DNA of 64,000 nucleotides from Myroides profundi (GCF_000833025.1 NZ_CP010817.1:3038001-3102000); one strand, 5' to 3'. Shown: positions 8,906 to 18,873, counted from the stretch's first letter. Notes: a model not told the origin generated them from the letters alone. Program-made: numbers and translations.

Positions 8906-9370
8906 TATTGTGTTTGATGTTTATATTTTGTTTTTCTTCATAATACTTCATCCAAATAACAATAACCTTTAAAAACAGTCAAATTAATTCATATTACTAT
9001 TCAAATATTAATCAATTCATTTATACAACATAACAAATATTTTGGGCTCAAAAAACAAATCAAAAAATACATTATCACTTATTTACTAATCCCTTATTAC
9101 GTTAAAATATTATACAAAAAAAAAGCCACATCTCACGATGTGGCTCTCTCAATTAAAAAGTAGTAAAAAATCGACAAAGATTATTTGTCTAGAAAGACTC
9201 AATCTATTGACACAATATAATTTTATAAATAGTTCCCAAATTAGCACGATGATTAACTATCTAAAAGTAAAATGTCGATAAACAGACTGAGTCAAGTAAT
9301 TAATAATCTACTATAGAGATTGATTACACTATAGTATCACTTTCATTACTCTATATATAAATGGAAAAAA
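8906..9370. other. Intergenic region and RND operon 3' region
   Basis: No gene is seen here. 8906-9123 is AT-rich with no recognisable structure. 9146-9370 would be the 3' untranslated part of the RND operon if the hairpin at 9124-9145 is its terminator. It contains inverted copies of ATCGACA (9170-9176 and 9273-9279). Confidence 0.5.
9124..9145 (-). terminator. Terminator reading on the minus strand, probably of the RND operon
   Basis: A perfect 9-base stem (AGCCACATC / GATGTGGCT, loop TCAC) is followed on the minus strand by a run of Us. It lies about 225 bases beyond the stop at 9371. Confidence 0.75.
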
Positions 9371-10762
9371 TTATTCTCTCCAACCTCCACCTAATGCTTT
9401 ATAAAGCTTAATAATGGCCTGCCATTCTAATAGCTGATCATTACTATGTGCTAATTGTGCATAAAGGTGTGCTTGTTCTGAAGTCAATACATCTGTATAA
9501 TTCGTTGAAGAATGATACACTAATAACTTCTTCGTATAATCAACAGCTAAGGCTAACTTATCCACTTGTTGTTGTCTCATAGTCAGTTGCTCACCTGCCA
9601 TCTCATAAGCATATAGTGCATCAGAGACCTCTTGCCCTGCTACTAACATTGTTTTTTGGAAGTTGTATGCTTTCTCCTGATAACTCGCTTTTGCTATCTC
9701 TAATCTTGTTTTGTTTTGTCTTTTATTAAAGATAGGCTGTAATAAACCTCCTGCTATATTAGCAAACAATCCTGTAGATGTAAACCAATCTTTAAACTCA
9801 TAACTAGAGAATCCCGCTCCTCCTGTGATATTTAATGAAGGGTAGAATGCTCTCTTAGCCGCATTCACATCTTCAAAATACGCTGCCAACTCATACTCAG
9901 CTGCCATCACATCAGGTCTATTCTTTAGTAGATGTGCAGGTATCCCTATACTTGGTTCTATTGGTAGTTCTTGTACAGTTAAGTTAGCTCTATCTATTGT
10001 ACCTACAGGTTTTCCTAATAGAACATTCAATGCATTCTCTACTTCTCTGATTTGGCGTTTTACCCCTGGTAGTGCAGCCTCAGCGTCATAGTAGTTAGCT
10101 TCACTCTGTACCACAGCCGCACCAGTTACTACATTGGACTCCTTCAACTTTTGCATTGTCTCAACATCTACTTTTCTATTCACTATCGTCTTTTCGATAA
10201 TAGTTTGTTGTTGATCTAACGCCAATAATTGGTAATAATAATCCGCTATCTGAGCGACTATCTGAGTCTGCACAGCTTTTTGTCCTGCATCAGACTGAAG
10301 CATTCTATAATAGGCAGCACGCTTGCTACTCGCTAATTTTCCCCATACATCTATTTCCCAAGAAGTATTAGCGAATACATCATACTGTGTCGCATTCTTT
10401 ACAAAACCAAACCCTTGAGGATAAGCTAATCTTGATCTTTTCACTCCTCCCCCTATACTTAAATCAGGTAAGAACGCAGCTTTAGATTGTTTTAATAACG
10501 ATTCAGAAGCATGTAGCCTTTCTATCCCCATCTTCAGGTCTAGGTTATTTTCTATTCCTTCTGTTATTAGCTCTTGTAGCTTTGCATCTTTAAACAAAGT
10601 CTGCCAAGGCATCATGCCTATACTTAATGTATCCCCTTCTTGGGTATCTCGATAAAGCTCTTTTGCAGCAATATCTAAGTGCTGATAACTCTGTGTGGAT
10701 TGGCATGAAGCCAACATCCCTATAGCTAGAGCACCTATATATATTTTATATGTCCATTTCAT
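9371..10762 (-). CDS. RND efflux outer membrane factor (OprM/NodT type lipoprotein)
   Basis: The product (463 aa) is the outer membrane channel of a tripartite efflux pump. It has a lipoprotein signal with lipobox ASC at Cys20, two outer membrane efflux protein (OEP) repeats with long coiled helices, and the family sequence IPAHLLKNRPDVMAAEYEL in the second repeat. Length and layout match the NodT/OprM branch. It is the last gene of a three-gene operon, 94 bases after the pump gene. TolC-type trimers connect the adaptor and pump to the outside. Confidence 0.95.
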   Translation of the reverse strand: MKWTYKIYIGALAIGMLASCQSTQSYQHLDIAAKELYRDTQEGDTLSIGMMPWQTLFKDAKLQELITEGIENNLDLKMGIERLHASESLLKQSKAAFLPDLSIGGGVKRSRLAYPQGFGFVKNATQYDVFANTSWEIDVWGKLASSKRAAYYRMLQSDAGQKAVQTQIVAQIADYYYQLLALDQQQTIIEKTIVNRKVDVETMQKLKESNVVTGAAVVQSEANYYDAEAALPGVKRQIREVENALNVLLGKPVGTIDRANLTVQELPIEPSIGIPAHLLKNRPDVMAAEYELAAYFEDVNAAKRAFYPSLNITGGAGFSSYEFKDWFTSTGLFANIAGGLLQPIFNKRQNKTRLEIAKASYQEKAYNFQKTMLVAGQEVSDALYAYEMAGEQLTMRQQQVDKLALAVDYTKKLLVYHSSTNYTDVLTSEQAHLYAQLAHSNDQLLEWQAIIKLYKALGGGWRE

Positions 10763-10856
10763 GATTCTTCTGATTTATCGCATTGACTTAAGTCATTGTG
10801 TAACGTATAAGCGCATCCATAGATACACTTATACGTTTCTCACTTTATAATTACAC

Positions 10857-13800
10857 TTACTCTTCTTCTTCTAGTACAGGAGCTCCACTTATTTTCTCTT
10901 GTAACGCCTGGAACACAACAAATAATGAAGGAATAACTAATACCCCAATCAGTGTACCAATCAACATTCCTCCTACCGCAGCTGTACCAATTGACTTATT
11001 ACTCAATGCTCCTGCTCCTGTCGCCATCATCAGCGGTAATAATCCAAATATGAAAGCAAACGAAGTCATCAGGATAGGTCTTAGACGAATACGCGCTCCT
11101 TCAATAGCTGCTGCTGCAATAGACTGACCTGACTGTCTTCTCTGTAGCGCAAACTCTACAATCAGAATAGCATTCTTCGCTAATAGACCAATCAACATAA
11201 TCAAACTAATCTGTAAGAATATATTGTTTTCTATTCCGAATAGCTTAGCGAAAATAAAAGCTCCTGCTAACCCTATTGGTAAAGAGAACAATACTGCCAA
11301 TGGAAGTATATAACTCTTAAACTGAGCACTTAATAAGAAGTAAACGAATAAGATAGACAACACGAAAATAATAACAGTCTGGTTACCACTACCACTCTCT
11401 TCTCTTGACAATCCTGAATACTCAAAACCATACCCTTGTGGCAAAGTCTGTGCTGCTACTTCTTCTATCGCACGAATAGCATCTCCAGAACTAAAACCTG
11501 GATTAGGGCTACCATTCACGAAAGCTGAATTAAACAAATTAAAGCGCGTCAAGAACTCTGGACTGTACACTTTCTTCAGATCAATGAAGGCTGTGATAGG
11601 AGACATTACCCCTTGCTCATTCTTCACATATAATTTATCGATAGCCTCTTTATTCTCACGGAAGTTAGGATCTGCTTGTATCATTACCTTATACTGCTTA
11701 CCGAAGCGGTTAAAGTTCGTTGCATAAATCCCTCCTAAGTACCCTTGTAGTGTAGTCAGAATCTCTGTCACTCCTACTCCTGCCTCTTTTGCTTTTGCTA
11801 CATTGACAGACACTTCATACTGTGGGAAGTTCGTATTAAAAGACGAAGTGGCATACATAATCTCAGGACGTTGATTTAACGCTCCTAAGAATCCTCCTAT
11901 TATTTCTTCAAACTTCTTATAATCTCCACCAGTCTTATCTTGTAACTGTACTTCGAATCCTGAACTGTTACCAAATCCTTGTAGTGTAGGTGCCGCAAAG
12001 AATACCACATTAGCATCCTTAATATGCGCTGTCTTAGCAAATAACTGTCCTACTACACTGTGAATATTTTGCTCTGGATTTGGGCGGTCTTTCCAGTGTT
12101 TTAGCTTAATGAACTCTACAGCATACGAGCTACCATTCCCACTGAAGAAGTCCATACCTGCTAGTCGTGAAGTGAACTTCACCTCAGGTATACTCATTGC
12201 GATACTATCTATCTCATTAGAGATACGCTCAGTCTCTTCAAGAGAAGTAGAAGGAGCTAAGATAATATTACCATAGATAGAAGCACTATCCTCATTAGGT
12301 ACGAATCCTGTTGGTGTCGTTTTCGTTAAGAATACAAACAAGGCACCGAATACAACGATACTTCCTAATGACAACCATTTATTTTTATTCAAGAAGCCTA
12401 ATACACCTACATAGCGATTAGTCATTCTGTCAAATGAACTATTAAAAGCAGATTTAAATCTATTGACAAAACCTCTTTTCTCCTCGTGTATACCTGACTC
12501 TGGTTTCAACATAATAGCACATAACGCAGGACTCAAGGTCAAGGCATTAATAGCCGAAATCAAAATAGCGACAGCTAATGTGATACCAAACTCTTTATAA
12601 AACACCCCTACAGATCCTTCGATAAATGTAACAGGTACAAATACAGCTGACATCACTAACGTAATCGAAATAATAGCAGTAGTCAACTCACTCATCGCGC
12701 TCACTGTAGCCTTCTTCGCTGTCTCTGCCCCTTCATATAGCTTGGCATGTACTGCCTCTACTACGATAATAGCATCATCCACCACAATACCGATGGACAG
12801 TACAAGAGCAAAAAGAGTCAATAAGTTAATAGAGAAGCCAAATAGATTCAAGAAAAAGAACGTACCTACGATAGCTACTGGTACCGCTATAGCAGGTATC
12901 AAAGTAGAACGCCAATCCTGTAAGAACACTAATACTACTATGAACACTAATACAAATGCTTCTATTAAAGTCGCTATCAATTTATCAATAGAGGCTAATA
13001 AGAAATCATTAGAATTTGCATATACTTCGAATTTCGCACCCGCAGGCAAGTCTTTTTCTGCTTCTTTTAATAATTCTTCACATTGCTTAATAATCTCATG
13101 GGCATTAGATCCTGCCACCTGATTTACCGCGATATAAGTACCGTGCTGTTTATAAGCAGTCATGGTCATCGCATACGAGTAGGCTCCTAAGTCTATCTCT
13201 GCCACATCACTTAGGCGCAATATCTTACCTGTACCATTAGAGCGGATAATAATATCTCCGAACTCCTCAGGTGTTTCTAATCTACCTGTATATTTTAAAG
13301 CATACTGAAAACTCTGTCTGCTATTCTCCCCTACCTTACCTGGCGCAGCCTCTACGTTCTGCTCCTGTAATGCCTGCACGATATCACTCGGCGTAAGTCC
13401 GTAAGAAGCCATTGCATTTGGCTTTAACCAAATACGCATACTGTACTCACGTCCTCCATAGATAGAAGCATCCCCTACTCCATTAATACGCTTAATCTTA
13501 GGTAGAATATTGATACGAGCATAGTTTTCTAAGAATGCCTGATCATATCTACTATCAGAGCTATACATTAAGAAACTGAATATCTCACTGCTCAATCTCT
13601 TGGTTGTAGTCACCCCTTGTTTTATTACCTCTTCTGGCAATTGACTCATAGCTTGGCTCACACGGTTCTGCACGTTCACAGCTGCCATATCAGCGTCTGC
13701 TCCTTGTGTAAAAGTGATGGTAATAACAGCCGAACCATCATTACTCGCTTTTGAGTTCATATACGCCATATTCTCTACCCCATTAATCTGTTCTTCTAAT

Positions 13801-13991
13801 GGAATAATCACACTCTTCATTACCGCCTCAGCATTTGCCCCTTGGTAGTTAGCAGTCACCTGTACTGTAGGTGGTGCTATCTCAGGATACTGTGTGATAG
13901 GTAATGAGAATAGTCCTAACAACCCTAGTATTACTATAATGATAGATATCACGGTAGATAACACAGGGTTTTCTATAAATCTTTTCAACAT
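10857..13991 (-). CDS. RND multidrug efflux transporter, HAE1 family (AcrB-like)
   Basis: The product (1044 aa) is the inner membrane proton/drug antiporter. It has the usual two-fold arrangement of 12 membrane segments and two large periplasmic loops. The N-terminus is MLKRFIENPVLSTVIS. The proton-relay aspartate pair is in VLSIGIVVDDAIIVVEAV (TM4), and the relay lysine is in GLLAKNAILIVEFA (TM10). Porter-domain sequences such as PTQYPEIAPP-like QYPEIAPPTVQV are visible. It lies 14 bases after the adaptor gene. The family exports hydrophobic drugs, detergents or bile salts, and the substrate range here is unknown. Confidence 0.97.
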   Translation of the reverse strand: MLKRFIENPVLSTVISIIIVILGLLGLFSLPITQYPEIAPPTVQVTANYQGANAEAVMKSVIIPLEEQINGVENMAYMNSKASNDGSAVITITFTQGADADMAAVNVQNRVSQAMSQLPEEVIKQGVTTTKRLSSEIFSFLMYSSDSRYDQAFLENYARINILPKIKRINGVGDASIYGGREYSMRIWLKPNAMASYGLTPSDIVQALQEQNVEAAPGKVGENSRQSFQYALKYTGRLETPEEFGDIIIRSNGTGKILRLSDVAEIDLGAYSYAMTMTAYKQHGTYIAVNQVAGSNAHEIIKQCEELLKEAEKDLPAGAKFEVYANSNDFLLASIDKLIATLIEAFVLVFIVVLVFLQDWRSTLIPAIAVPVAIVGTFFFLNLFGFSINLLTLFALVLSIGIVVDDAIIVVEAVHAKLYEGAETAKKATVSAMSELTTAIISITLVMSAVFVPVTFIEGSVGVFYKEFGITLAVAILISAINALTLSPALCAIMLKPESGIHEEKRGFVNRFKSAFNSSFDRMTNRYVGVLGFLNKNKWLSLGSIVVFGALFVFLTKTTPTGFVPNEDSASIYGNIILAPSTSLEETERISNEIDSIAMSIPEVKFTSRLAGMDFFSGNGSSYAVEFIKLKHWKDRPNPEQNIHSVVGQLFAKTAHIKDANVVFFAAPTLQGFGNSSGFEVQLQDKTGGDYKKFEEIIGGFLGALNQRPEIMYATSSFNTNFPQYEVSVNVAKAKEAGVGVTEILTTLQGYLGGIYATNFNRFGKQYKVMIQADPNFRENKEAIDKLYVKNEQGVMSPITAFIDLKKVYSPEFLTRFNLFNSAFVNGSPNPGFSSGDAIRAIEEVAAQTLPQGYGFEYSGLSREESGSGNQTVIIFVLSILFVYFLLSAQFKSYILPLAVLFSLPIGLAGAFIFAKLFGIENNIFLQISLIMLIGLLAKNAILIVEFALQRRQSGQSIAAAAIEGARIRLRPILMTSFAFIFGLLPLMMATGAGALSNKSIGTAAVGGMLIGTLIGVLVIPSLFVVFQALQEKISGAPVLEEEE

Positions 13992-14005
13992 AATGCTATC
14001 CTCTA

Positions 14006-15127
14006 TTACATTTTAATCTTCATTCCTTCACGTAGTCCTCCTATATCTGCACTTACGATTTTGTCTCCTGGTTTTAACCCATTTGTCACTACGAAGTACT
14101 GACTCGAAGGCACCTTCTCCATAATCGTAATTTCTGTGCTAGTCACTACACCCTCTGCATTAGCCACATAAATAAAACGCTTCCCTTGCACCTCAAAAGT
14201 CGCCTTCTGAGGAACTAGAATAGCCTCGCTTACACTCTCGTGTACACGGATGGTAGCACTATTTCCACTTCTCAATATTCCTTGTGGGTTAGTAAACACA
14301 GCTCTGAAATTCACACTACCTGTACGAGGATCTACTTGTCCGCTTACTGTATTTATTTTTCCTTTCTGATTGTACTCACTTCCATTCGCTAATAAAAGAG
14401 ATACTTCAGGCATACTCGCGAGTCTCTGTTCAAGAGTCTGTTCTCCTCCTTTTTGCATAAAGTCGATAAACTCTTTTTCATTCATAGAGAAGTAAGCATT
14501 GATACTTCCTATCTCAGATACTGTAGTTAGAGGTTCTGGTGAAGCACTACTTACCAATGCTCCTACTTTATAAGGAATTAATCCTATAACTCCATCAAAA
14601 GGAGCTACCACTTGCGTATAGCCTACATTAGCCTGTGCACTGTTTAAATTCGCTTTTGCTTGTGCTAGTTGTGCTTCTTTACTTCTTAAAGCATATTCTG
14701 CAGACTCAAGTTCATAGTTACTGATAATACCTTCGTTCACTAGTGGTTTAGCTTTAGCTACTTGCATACGAGCGTTGTTTAACTCTGCCTCAGCATTTTT
14801 TATCGAAGCCACCGCTGCCACACTCTCTTCGTGATATTGTGGAGCGTAGATTTTGAATAAGGGTTGTCCTTTTTTGACTGTTTGCCCTTCATCCACGTAG
14901 ATCGTTTCAACGAAACCATCAATCTTTGGACGCAATTCTACATCTTTTATCCCTTGTAACACCACTGGATAATCTGTAAATAAATTGGCTTGTTCTGTTT
15001 TTATTGAAAGTACTGGATATTGCTCGACTTGACCATCTCCGCCCCATTCTCCTTCTTGCTTTTTATCTTGACATGCCCATAATAAGGCGATTGTAGTAAG
15101 ACCTAAAAAAGTAGATGTTTTTTTCAT
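14006..15127 (-). CDS. RND efflux periplasmic adaptor (membrane fusion protein) lipoprotein
   Basis: The product (373 aa) bridges the pump and the outer membrane channel. A signal with lipobox WAC places the lipid anchor at Cys19. Then come a barrel-sandwich (lipoyl-like) hybrid domain (YVDEGQTVKKGQPLFKI and the return strand VVAPFDGVIGLI), a helical hairpin between them, and C-terminal beta-barrel and membrane-proximal domains (VPQKATFEVQGKRFIYV). It is the first gene of the efflux operon. No dedicated regulator is adjacent. Confidence 0.95.
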   Translation of the reverse strand: MKKTSTFLGLTTIALLWACQDKKQEGEWGGDGQVEQYPVLSIKTEQANLFTDYPVVLQGIKDVELRPKIDGFVETIYVDEGQTVKKGQPLFKIYAPQYHEESVAAVASIKNAEAELNNARMQVAKAKPLVNEGIISNYELESAEYALRSKEAQLAQAKANLNSAQANVGYTQVVAPFDGVIGLIPYKVGALVSSASPEPLTTVSEIGSINAYFSMNEKEFIDFMQKGGEQTLEQRLASMPEVSLLLANGSEYNQKGKINTVSGQVDPRTGSVNFRAVFTNPQGILRSGNSATIRVHESVSEAILVPQKATFEVQGKRFIYVANAEGVVTSTEITIMEKVPSSQYFVVTNGLKPGDKIVSADIGGLREGMKIKM

Positions 15128-15195
15128 CTTTAACTATTTATTATTGATTGAACTATTGCGTTAAGTAGTAGCACTATTTCTATTTAAACACGTGG

Positions 15196-15203
15196 CAAAT
15201 GTA
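15196..15203 (-). promoter_or_regulatory. -7 promoter element of the RND operon
   Basis: TACATTTG on the minus strand fits TAnnTTTG and lies about 70 bases upstream of the adaptor start. No TTG is visible at the right distance. Confidence 0.45.
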
Positions 15204-15803
15204 TTATCTAAACAAAATGAGGTAAAGGGGTAAAAAGTAGATTTTTTAGTCAAAAGGTAAGATTATAGAAATCAAGAAGTATCTCCCTTAAGTACAATTC
15301 ACATTATCTCTCTTCCCTACTACACTATGCACTAGCATATAAAAGAATAAAACACACAGCCACTAGGCTACTATTAACATGAGGCAAAATTCCATCAATG
15401 CGCACTAGCATACAAGCACCATAACACGGTATAGATGTTCAAAATGTCGGTTTTCAAACATTTAACTATAATCGTTCTAAATAAGTTAATTTTAGCCAAT
15501 AAGTAAGTATGAGCGAGTTACACCTTCTATTTATAGCCCTTCAAAAACAGGAAACACTTTTTTTAAATTATCTACTTCTTACCATCTATTTATAGCAAGA
15601 AAACACTTTTATAATCCCTCTTTTTTCTAAATAAGGCTCTAAAAAGGCCATTTCATCCATAAGTAATAAAAAAGATAGTTGCTTTTTTTCAAGAACAAAA
15701 ACCTCTAAAGAATTAAATATCAATACATTAACATAAATACTATTTTTTACTCCCCTAAGAGCTATGTGCTCTAAACCCCTATATAACCTAGCATTTATAC
15801 TAA

Positions 15804-15880
15804 TTCCCTCGACAATTCGTGGAGAATACCCCGATAATGGTGGAGCTAAGAGTGGCTTTGTCGAGGAATACTTCTTTTAT
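15804..15880 (+). repeat. Dispersed repeat, copy A
   Basis: This stretch aligns with the minus strand of 45603-45676. Shared blocks are CTCGACAATT, GTGGA, ATA-n-CCC, AATGGTGGA, GTCGA-n-GAAT and CTTCT-n-TT. About 33 of the first 42 aligned bases are identical, and the right part aligns with one gap. The copy carries inverted ends, CCTCGACAA at 15807-15815 and TTGTCGAGG at 15858-15866. It may be a small non-autonomous element, a structured RNA or a decayed coding fragment. Confidence 0.65.
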
Positions 15881-16125
15881 TCTCCCGGTATTTTCCAATC
15901 ATTTCATTTAGAGAAAAACACAGTACTAGATTATGAATCATTAGATGGTCATTCACAACATTCAATAAATAGGTTAACAAAATGGGGAACTAAAGAAAAG
16001 GAAGCGATGGACTTCGATTAATTGGTAATGCATTCTTATTTCTTATAACAAGAATGTGATACGCTATAAAAGAGCAATACTTTTATCTATAAAAAGGAGG
16101 CAGTGTTCTTAATAACTAATTACTC

Positions 16126-16989
16126 TTATAGATTATGACGATAAGCACTAGGACTTATACTGCTATACTTCTTAAAGTATTTGCCAAAGGTACTCTGATC
16201 GCTAAAGTGAAGTATCTCTGCGATAGTACCTATAGAGAGACTCTGGTCTTGTAGTAAGATTTTAGCTTCTAAGATGACTTGATTTTGAATCCATTCACTA
16301 GCAGTCAATCCCGTTTCTGAAGAGATTACTTGACTTAGATATTTAGGATGTACATGGAGATAATCAGCGTAGTACTGTACACTTCTATGTTCTTTACAGT
16401 GCTTACCTACTGCTTCTCTAAATTTGAGAGCAAGTTTATGTAGACTTTTGGTCACATTACCATATTTCTCATATAGATAGGCTACTTCATGAATCATGCT
16501 GTAGATCACGCCTCTGATTACTTCTGTATGGAAAGAGTTGGTTGAATTATGATAGAGATCTATGACCTTAAACATAGCCTTAAAACTCTCAAATTCTTTA
16601 GAATCTAACTGTGTGACACAACCTCCTAGACTGGATAAATCCGAAAAGGAAGCGAGTACATTATTCTCTACTAACTTATCTTGTAAGAAATCTTCTGAGA
16701 ATAAGATTGTCATCATCTCATAAGTACGACGAGTCTTGTCCCATCTCTTAATTGATGTAGTATCTGCAAAAATAATAGCAGGCCCGTGGATAGTATACTC
16801 TGTAAGATCAATATAGAAGGTAATTTCTCCCTCTTCTAGAAGCCCTATTCCATAATAATTAGATCGATAAGGCTCTGCTGGATAGTATGCTAGATTAATA
16901 AATGGCATATAGATATAGTGCTCTTGAGTCTCTAATTCTTTGAAACTATTCTTTAAGCGATCTAAGGTTTCCCATTTTATATTCTTCAT
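16126..16989 (-). CDS. AraC family transcriptional regulator
   Basis: The product (287 aa) has an N-terminal sensor region of the AraC_binding type (YYGIGLLEEGEITFYIDL in part) and a C-terminal AraC HTH domain from about residue 190, ending in the signature STFGKYFKKYSSISPSAYR. It is divergent from a beta-hydroxyacid dehydrogenase gene with a gap of about 200 bases and is probably its regulator. The AraC/oxidoreductase pair at 2427-4290 has the same layout. Confidence 0.9.
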   Translation of the reverse strand: MKNIKWETLDRLKNSFKELETQEHYIYMPFINLAYYPAEPYRSNYYGIGLLEEGEITFYIDLTEYTIHGPAIIFADTTSIKRWDKTRRTYEMMTILFSEDFLQDKLVENNVLASFSDLSSLGGCVTQLDSKEFESFKAMFKVIDLYHNSTNSFHTEVIRGVIYSMIHEVAYLYEKYGNVTKSLHKLALKFREAVGKHCKEHRSVQYYADYLHVHPKYLSQVISSETGLTASEWIQNQVILEAKILLQDQSLSIGTIAEILHFSDQSTFGKYFKKYSSISPSAYRHNL

Positions 16990-17138
16990 TTCTAGTCTAG
17001 CTGATAGGCAAAAATAGAAAGTTATTTAGAATAATTTCGTTTTTTGATACTTCTTGTACCTCATTGCCTCACTACATTTATTCGTATAAAATCTGTAACT
17101 CCATAGCATGAGAAACGACTCTCAAAAAAAAATATCAT

Positions 17139-17146
17139 TATATTTG
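17139..17146 (+). promoter_or_regulatory. -7 promoter element of the dehydrogenase-dapD pair
   Basis: TATATTTG matches TAnnTTTG and sits about 40 bases upstream of the ATG at 17187. No TTG is seen at -33, which may mean that an activator is needed, for example the divergent AraC protein. Confidence 0.5.
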
Positions 17147-17186
17147 CTTTATCATTAAAATAACCTCAACACAAAAAATAAAAGAT

Positions 17187-18026
17187 ATGAAAACAATAGG
17201 ATGGATAGGATTAGGAAATATGGGAACCCCTATGGCACACAATCTTTTAAAGGCAGGTTATAAGCTAAACTTTTATAGAAGAGACAATGCTAAAACCTCT
17301 CCGCTTATCGCTGAAGGAGCTACTCCTATAGAAGACCTGATAGATTTTATCGCTAAGACAGATATTATCTTTCTAACACTGCCTGATGATAAAATAGTAG
17401 AAAGTACTTTTGAGCAAATTCTCACTACGGATCTAAAGGGAAAAACATTCGTTAACAGTAGTACAATATCGCCTGCATTAGCTGAGAAACTATATCAACA
17501 AGTACAAGAGAAAGAGGCTTTCTATCTAGATGCTCCTGTATCAGGAAGTGTAAAGCCTGCTATAGATGGTACGCTCTTATTCTTAGTAGGTGGTGATCTA
17601 GAAGATCATTTGACTTGCGAACCTCTTTTTGAAGCAATGGGTAAAAGCCATTATTACTTAGGAACGGCAGGTAGTGGTAGCAAAGCTAAACTAGCAATTA
17701 ATTACTATATGTCTGTGGTAGTACAAGGGCTAGCAGAGACTGTACTATTCGCAGAACAGAATGGAATAAATAGAGAGATGATGACTGCTATCGTAAATGA
17801 TAGTGCATGTGGCTCTGGTATGAGTAAGATAAAGACCTCTGCTATACTAGAAGATAACTATCCTGCTGCATTTCCATTAAAATTTATGCTAAAGGACATT
17901 CGCCTAGCACAAGATGCAGGATGGGATACTGCACTGACACAAGCTGCAGAACAGGCGTATGCAAAGGCTAGTGAACAAGGATTAGCAGAACAAGACTTAA
18001 TGGCTGTAATCAAAGCCATTCAATAA
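17187..18026 (+). CDS. NAD(P)-dependent beta-hydroxyacid dehydrogenase (3-hydroxyisobutyrate dehydrogenase family)
   Basis: The product (279 aa) has the two-domain fold of this family. An N-terminal Rossmann domain carries GLGNMG at residues 8-13, the substrate-binding DAPVSGSVKPA segment follows, and the helical C-terminal domain contains the catalytic lysine motif GSGSKAKLAINYY. Candidate substrates include 3-hydroxyisobutyrate, tartronate semialdehyde or glyoxylate/succinic semialdehyde, and the sequence alone does not decide. It lies 31 bases before dapD on the same strand and is probably co-transcribed with it. Confidence 0.9.
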   Translation: MKTIGWIGLGNMGTPMAHNLLKAGYKLNFYRRDNAKTSPLIAEGATPIEDLIDFIAKTDIIFLTLPDDKIVESTFEQILTTDLKGKTFVNSSTISPALAEKLYQQVQEKEAFYLDAPVSGSVKPAIDGTLLFLVGGDLEDHLTCEPLFEAMGKSHYYLGTAGSGSKAKLAINYYMSVVVQGLAETVLFAEQNGINREMMTAIVNDSACGSGMSKIKTSAILEDNYPAAFPLKFMLKDIRLAQDAGWDTALTQAAEQAYAKASEQGLAEQDLMAVIKAIQ

Positions 18027-18057
18027 TTATATATTAACAAACCTCAATCTAATACAG

Positions 18058-18873
18058 ATGACGCACTTACAAGAAGTAATCGAAAAAGCGTGGGACGACC
18101 GCTCACTATTACAAGATCAAAACACTCAAAATACTATTCGTGAAGTTATAGAGCTGATTGACAGTGGTAAATTGCGTGTAGCTGAACCTAAGGGAACAGA
18201 ATGGCAAATCAATGAATGGGTAAAAAAGGCAGTAGTGCTATACTTCCCTATCCAAAAGATGGAAACTTTAGAAGCTGGTATCTTCGAATACCACGATAAA
18301 ATGCCTCTGAAGAAGAATTTTGCTGAGAAGGGAATCAGAGTAGTGCCTAATGCTGTGGCTCGTCATGGGGCTTATATCTCATCAGGTGTTATCCTTATGC
18401 CGTCTTATGTGAATATAGGTGCTTATGTAGATGAAGGAACGATGGTAGATACATGGGCTACAGTTGGGTCTTGTGCTCAGATAGGTAAACATGTTCACTT
18501 ATCAGGTGGTGTAGGTATCGGAGGAGTGCTAGAACCTCTACAGGCTGCGCCTGTTATTATTGAAGACAATGCATTCATCGGATCGCGTTGTATCGTAGTA
18601 GAAGGTGTTCGCGTAGGGAAAGAGGCTGTATTAGGTGCTAATGTAGTGTTAACAGCATCTACTAAAATTATAGATGTAACAGGAGATACTCCTAAAGAAA
18701 TAAAAGGATATGTGCCAGAGCGATCTGTAGTGATACCGGGTTCATATACAAAGAAATTCCCTGCTGGTGAGTTCCAAGTGCCTTGTGCGTTAATCATCGG
18801 ACAGAGAAAACCATCTACAGATCTTAAAACATCTCTAAACGATGCTTTAAGAGAATATAATGTAGCTGTATAA
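18058..18873 (+). CDS. dapD: 2,3,4,5-tetrahydropyridine-2,6-dicarboxylate N-succinyltransferase
   Basis: The enzyme acylates tetrahydrodipicolinate with succinyl-CoA in the succinylase branch of lysine and meso-diaminopimelate synthesis, so it feeds peptidoglycan. The product (271 aa) matches the family length. After an alpha-helical N-terminus there is a left-handed beta-helix of hexapeptide repeats (VVPNAVARHGAYIS, MPSYVNIGAYVDEGTMVDTW in part, IGKHVHLSGGVGIGGVLEP in part). The signature VIIEDNAFIGSRCIVVEG is present. It is followed by a strong terminator. Confidence 0.97.
   Translation: MTHLQEVIEKAWDDRSLLQDQNTQNTIREVIELIDSGKLRVAEPKGTEWQINEWVKKAVVLYFPIQKMETLEAGIFEYHDKMPLKKNFAEKGIRVVPNAVARHGAYISSGVILMPSYVNIGAYVDEGTMVDTWATVGSCAQIGKHVHLSGGVGIGGVLEPLQAAPVIIEDNAFIGSRCIVVEGVRVGKEAVLGANVVLTASTKIIDVTGDTPKEIKGYVPERSVVIPGSYTKKFPAGEFQVPCALIIGQRKPSTDLKTSLNDALREYNVAV

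Larger units (their letters stand above)
15128..16125. other. 1-kb intergenic region between the RND operon and an AraC gene
   Basis: I see no convincing gene. A frame at 15764-16021 (85 codons, start ATG or an upstream alternative) lacks a recognisable domain, its composition is not protein-like, and it overlaps the dispersed repeat. The region holds the RND promoter element, one repeat copy (15804-15880), a short repeated CACTAGCATA (near 15331 and 15404) and a weak hairpin at 16031-16056. Confidence 0.55.

Noticed and set aside
9146..9370. Possible insertion sequence remnant with inverted ends
   Set aside because: The ATCGACA copies are only seven bases, there is no transposase fragment, and the flanks do not match each other.
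12742..13122. 126-codon frame on the + strand inside the AcrB-like gene
   Set aside because: It is antisense to a complete, well-conserved gene, and its composition mirrors that gene.
15764..16021. 85-codon frame in the RND-AraC gap
   Set aside because: It has no domain and no clear start region, and it overlaps a repeat whose other copy has stops in the same frame.
18495..18797. 100-codon minus-strand frame inside dapD
   Set aside because: It is antisense to the conserved hexapeptide-repeat region of dapD.
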